Positions 62,517-64,000 of a DNA stretch of 64,000 nt are shown here, one piece after another. Position numbers and translations under genes: made by a program. The stretch lies in assembly GCF_003429085.1 (NCBI RefSeq), contig NZ_QVTC01000007.1, forward strand, positions 1 through 64,000, given 5' to 3'. The stretch comes from Bacillus sp. V59.32b (GTDB taxonomy: Bacteria; Bacillota; Bacilli; Bacillales; DSM-1321). Each line of letters starts with the position of its first letter. Positions within the stretch are counted from its first letter, which is position 1. Under the pieces are notes generated by a model, which made no database searches, was not told the DNA's origin, and worked only from the letters and a program-made list of their open reading frames with translations.

Positions 62517-63449
62517 ATGAGAAAAAATTTATTTCTAACGATCATTACAGTACTTATCGCAGGACTATTGGCAGCATGCGGGAGTGATAAAGAAGCAAAT
62601 ACAGCGGCAAAAGAAGATTCTGCTCCAAAAACACGAATCTACCAGTCAGAAAATGGTGATGTAAAAGTACCAGACAAGCCGAAAAGAATCGCGATGCTTG
62701 CAGCGACATATGCCGGTAACCTGCTGGCGCTCGGAAATACTCCGATAGCGGTTAACGAGTATCCAAAGAACAATAAATTTTATGAAGGCAAACTTGATAA
62801 GGCGGAAGTAATAACGGCTGATTCTTTAGAAAAGCTGCTCGCTCTGGAGCCGGACTTGATTATTACATATTCAGATGATAAAAACCTGAAAAAGTATGCT
62901 GAAATTGCCCCGACCGTCTCACTCACCTATGACAAATACAATTACCTGGAACAGCATATTGAAATCGGAAAGATCATCGGCAAAGAAAATGAAGCAAGAG
63001 CGTGGGTGGAAGAGTGGAAAGAGAAAGCGAAAGCCGAAAAAGAAAAGGTCCAACAAGCAATTGGCAAAGATGCAACTGCGATGGTTTTTGAAACCTTCGG
63101 AAAAGACATGTACGTATACGGCAAGAACTGGGGAAGAGGGACCGAGGTCATTTACCAGGACCTGGGACTAAAAGCGCCCGAAAAAGTGGAAAAGGAAGTG
63201 TTTGGCCCCGGTTATAAAGCCATTTCGGCTGAAGTGATCCCTGAGTATGCCGGCGATTATATCTTTGTAGGTGACGGCGGGGCCCAAGCGGACAATTCAT
63301 TCATGAAAACAGATGTATGGAAAGGAATTCCTGCCGTACAAAAGAACAACGTCATCACGTTTGATTCAGAATCCTTCTATTTCAATGACCCAATCTCATT
63401 GGAAAAAGAAATGGAGTTTATCGTCAATGCACTGACCAAAGGCAAATAG
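62517..63449 (+). CDS. Iron-siderophore substrate-binding lipoprotein
   Basis: A 310-residue lipoprotein: signal peptide with lipobox LAAC (Cys21), then a two-lobe helical-backbone binding fold of the FhuD/FecB/FeuA type (PDKPKRIAMLAATYAGNLLALG..., SLEKLLALEPDLIITYSD, YVYGKNWGRGTEVIYQDLGLKAP). It catches the ferric siderophore outside the membrane and passes it to the permease. ATG 62517 is preferred, since GGAG abuts ATG 62508. It starts 46 bases after the ATPase gene. Confidence 0.92.
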   Translation: MRKNLFLTIITVLIAGLLAACGSDKEANTAAKEDSAPKTRIYQSENGDVKVPDKPKRIAMLAATYAGNLLALGNTPIAVNEYPKNNKFYEGKLDKAEVITADSLEKLLALEPDLIITYSDDKNLKKYAEIAPTVSLTYDKYNYLEQHIEIGKIIGKENEARAWVEEWKEKAKAEKEKVQQAIGKDATAMVFETFGKDMYVYGKNWGRGTEVIYQDLGLKAPEKVEKEVFGPGYKAISAEVIPEYAGDYIFVGDGGAQADNSFMKTDVWKGIPAVQKNNVITFDSESFYFNDPISLEKEMEFIVNALTKGK

Positions 63450-63467
63450 TAAAGAAGGCCATATTCT

Positions 63468-64000
63468 ATGAGAATTACAAAAACAAAATCTCTTCAAAAT
63501 AATGATGTTTATTCCAGGCCGGCAATCGGAACCACGATATTGTCATTTGGAATCATCCTTTTGCTCGGTAGTATTGTTCTATCCATCTCTGTGGGAGCAG
63601 CAAATATTGATTTTGGCACTGTGTGGAGAGCTATTTTTGCCTATGATTCTACTAGGGAGACCGATCAGATCATCGTCAGCATCCGGTTCCCAAGAGAGAT
63701 GGGGGCAGCGATGGTCGGGGCCGCGTTTGCAGTTAGCGGTGCGATTATGCAGGGGATGACAAGAAATCCGCTTGCGGATCCCGGTCTGCTCGGCTTAAAT
63801 TCAGGAGCAAGCCTGGCGCTGGCTGTGGTTTTTGCTTTTGGCACCGGCGCTTCTTTTCTATCGGTTATGTTGATTTCCTTCATTGGTGCCGGCCTTGGCG
63901 CTGTGATGGTATTCGGCCTCGGATCACTGAGCAGAGGAGGCATGACGCCGCTCCGAATCACCTTGGCGGGTGCTGCAGTCTCGAGCTTATTATTGGCTTT
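63468..64000 (+). CDS. FecCD-type iron-siderophore permease, truncated by the window end
   Basis: The first 177 codons of a BtuCD-fold permease: a polar N-terminal tail, then hydrophobic helix ILSFGIILLLGSIVLSISVG, the conserved RFPREMGAAMVGAAFAVSGAIMQGMTRNPLADPGLLGLNSGASLA and further helices. It forms the channel with the adjacent binding protein and ATPase. The gene continues beyond 64000. AGAAGG lies before ATG 63468. Confidence 0.93.
   Translation, partial: MRITKTKSLQNNDVYSRPAIGTTILSFGIILLLGSIVLSISVGAANIDFGTVWRAIFAYDSTRETDQIIVSIRFPREMGAAMVGAAFAVSGAIMQGMTRNPLADPGLLGLNSGASLALAVVFAFGTGASFLSVMLISFIGAGLGAVMVFGLGSLSRGGMTPLRITLAGAAVSSLLLA

Overview
The window reads as chromosome of a Bacillaceae member (low-GC Gram-positive). 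The evidence is AGGAGG-type ribosome binding sites, frequent TTG/GTG starts, sigma-A promoters, Fur and CadC operators, and close relatives of Bacillus proteins: IspA, YwbE, YhjQ, ResC, the CYP152A (YbdT) P450, YrkE/F/H/I/J-like sulfur proteins and YceA/TrhO. The species cannot be fixed from the sequence; a Mesobacillus/Neobacillus-like Bacillus is a guess. No rRNA, tRNA or CRISPR array is visible.

Layout. 1-5.7 kb: end of a MITE-like repeat, a MerR/coiled-coil protein, an ispA-endonuclease I operon behind a promoter that carries a LexA-type box, an OFA-family MFS transporter, a type I toxin-antitoxin locus and ywbE. 6.1-14.4 kb: reductive pyrimidine (uracil/thymine, hydantoin) catabolism: NCS1 permease, N-carbamoyl amino acid hydrolase, beta-ureidopropionase, PreT, PreA and dihydropyrimidinase. 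The rest of that pathway (PucR-type regulator, CoA-acylating semialdehyde dehydrogenase, beta-alanine-type aminotransferase) lies at 20.8-26.3 kb. An AT-rich block with a Csp copper protein, a siroheme-type half protein, a two-component system and a DUF1541 lipoprotein separates the two parts. Together the genes can take uracil to beta-alanine, malonate semialdehyde and acetyl-CoA.

27.1-49.2 kb is an accessory island, visibly richer in A+T and framed by two truncated genes: the C-terminal end of resB on the left and the C-terminal end of a pirin gene on the right. It carries resC, a CYP152 fatty-acid peroxygenase and a CstR-controlled persulfide/sulfane-sulfur operon (rhodaneses, two rhodanese-MBL proteins, TusA and DsrE proteins, TauE exporter). 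A minus-strand thiol-redox group follows (TlpA/ResA-like, CcdA, PCYCGC lipoprotein). Then come two cadC-cadA pairs, cadD, a lipoamide dehydrogenase and a broken ZIP transporter, with at least six CadC-type operators.

The most unusual observation is in the island. The PCYCGC lipoprotein and the second CadA ATPase are each intact except for one in-frame TGA. In both, that TGA stands at the first cysteine of a CxxC motif (giving UxxC), and in both a hairpin with a 5-nt loop starts 21 nt after the TGA. This is the pattern expected of selenocysteine insertion. Point-mutation decay is the alternative, since other genes in the window (SRPBCC, ZIP) are truly broken. No sel genes lie in the window.

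49.3-64 kb: a secreted subtilase, intergenic repeats and a complete MITE, trhO, an LLM oxidoreductase, SDRs, a DinB protein, an RNA/DNA methyltransferase, transporters and a nitroreductase. An SDR gene sits behind a TPP riboswitch. The window ends in a Fur-controlled siderophore ABC operon that runs off the edge.
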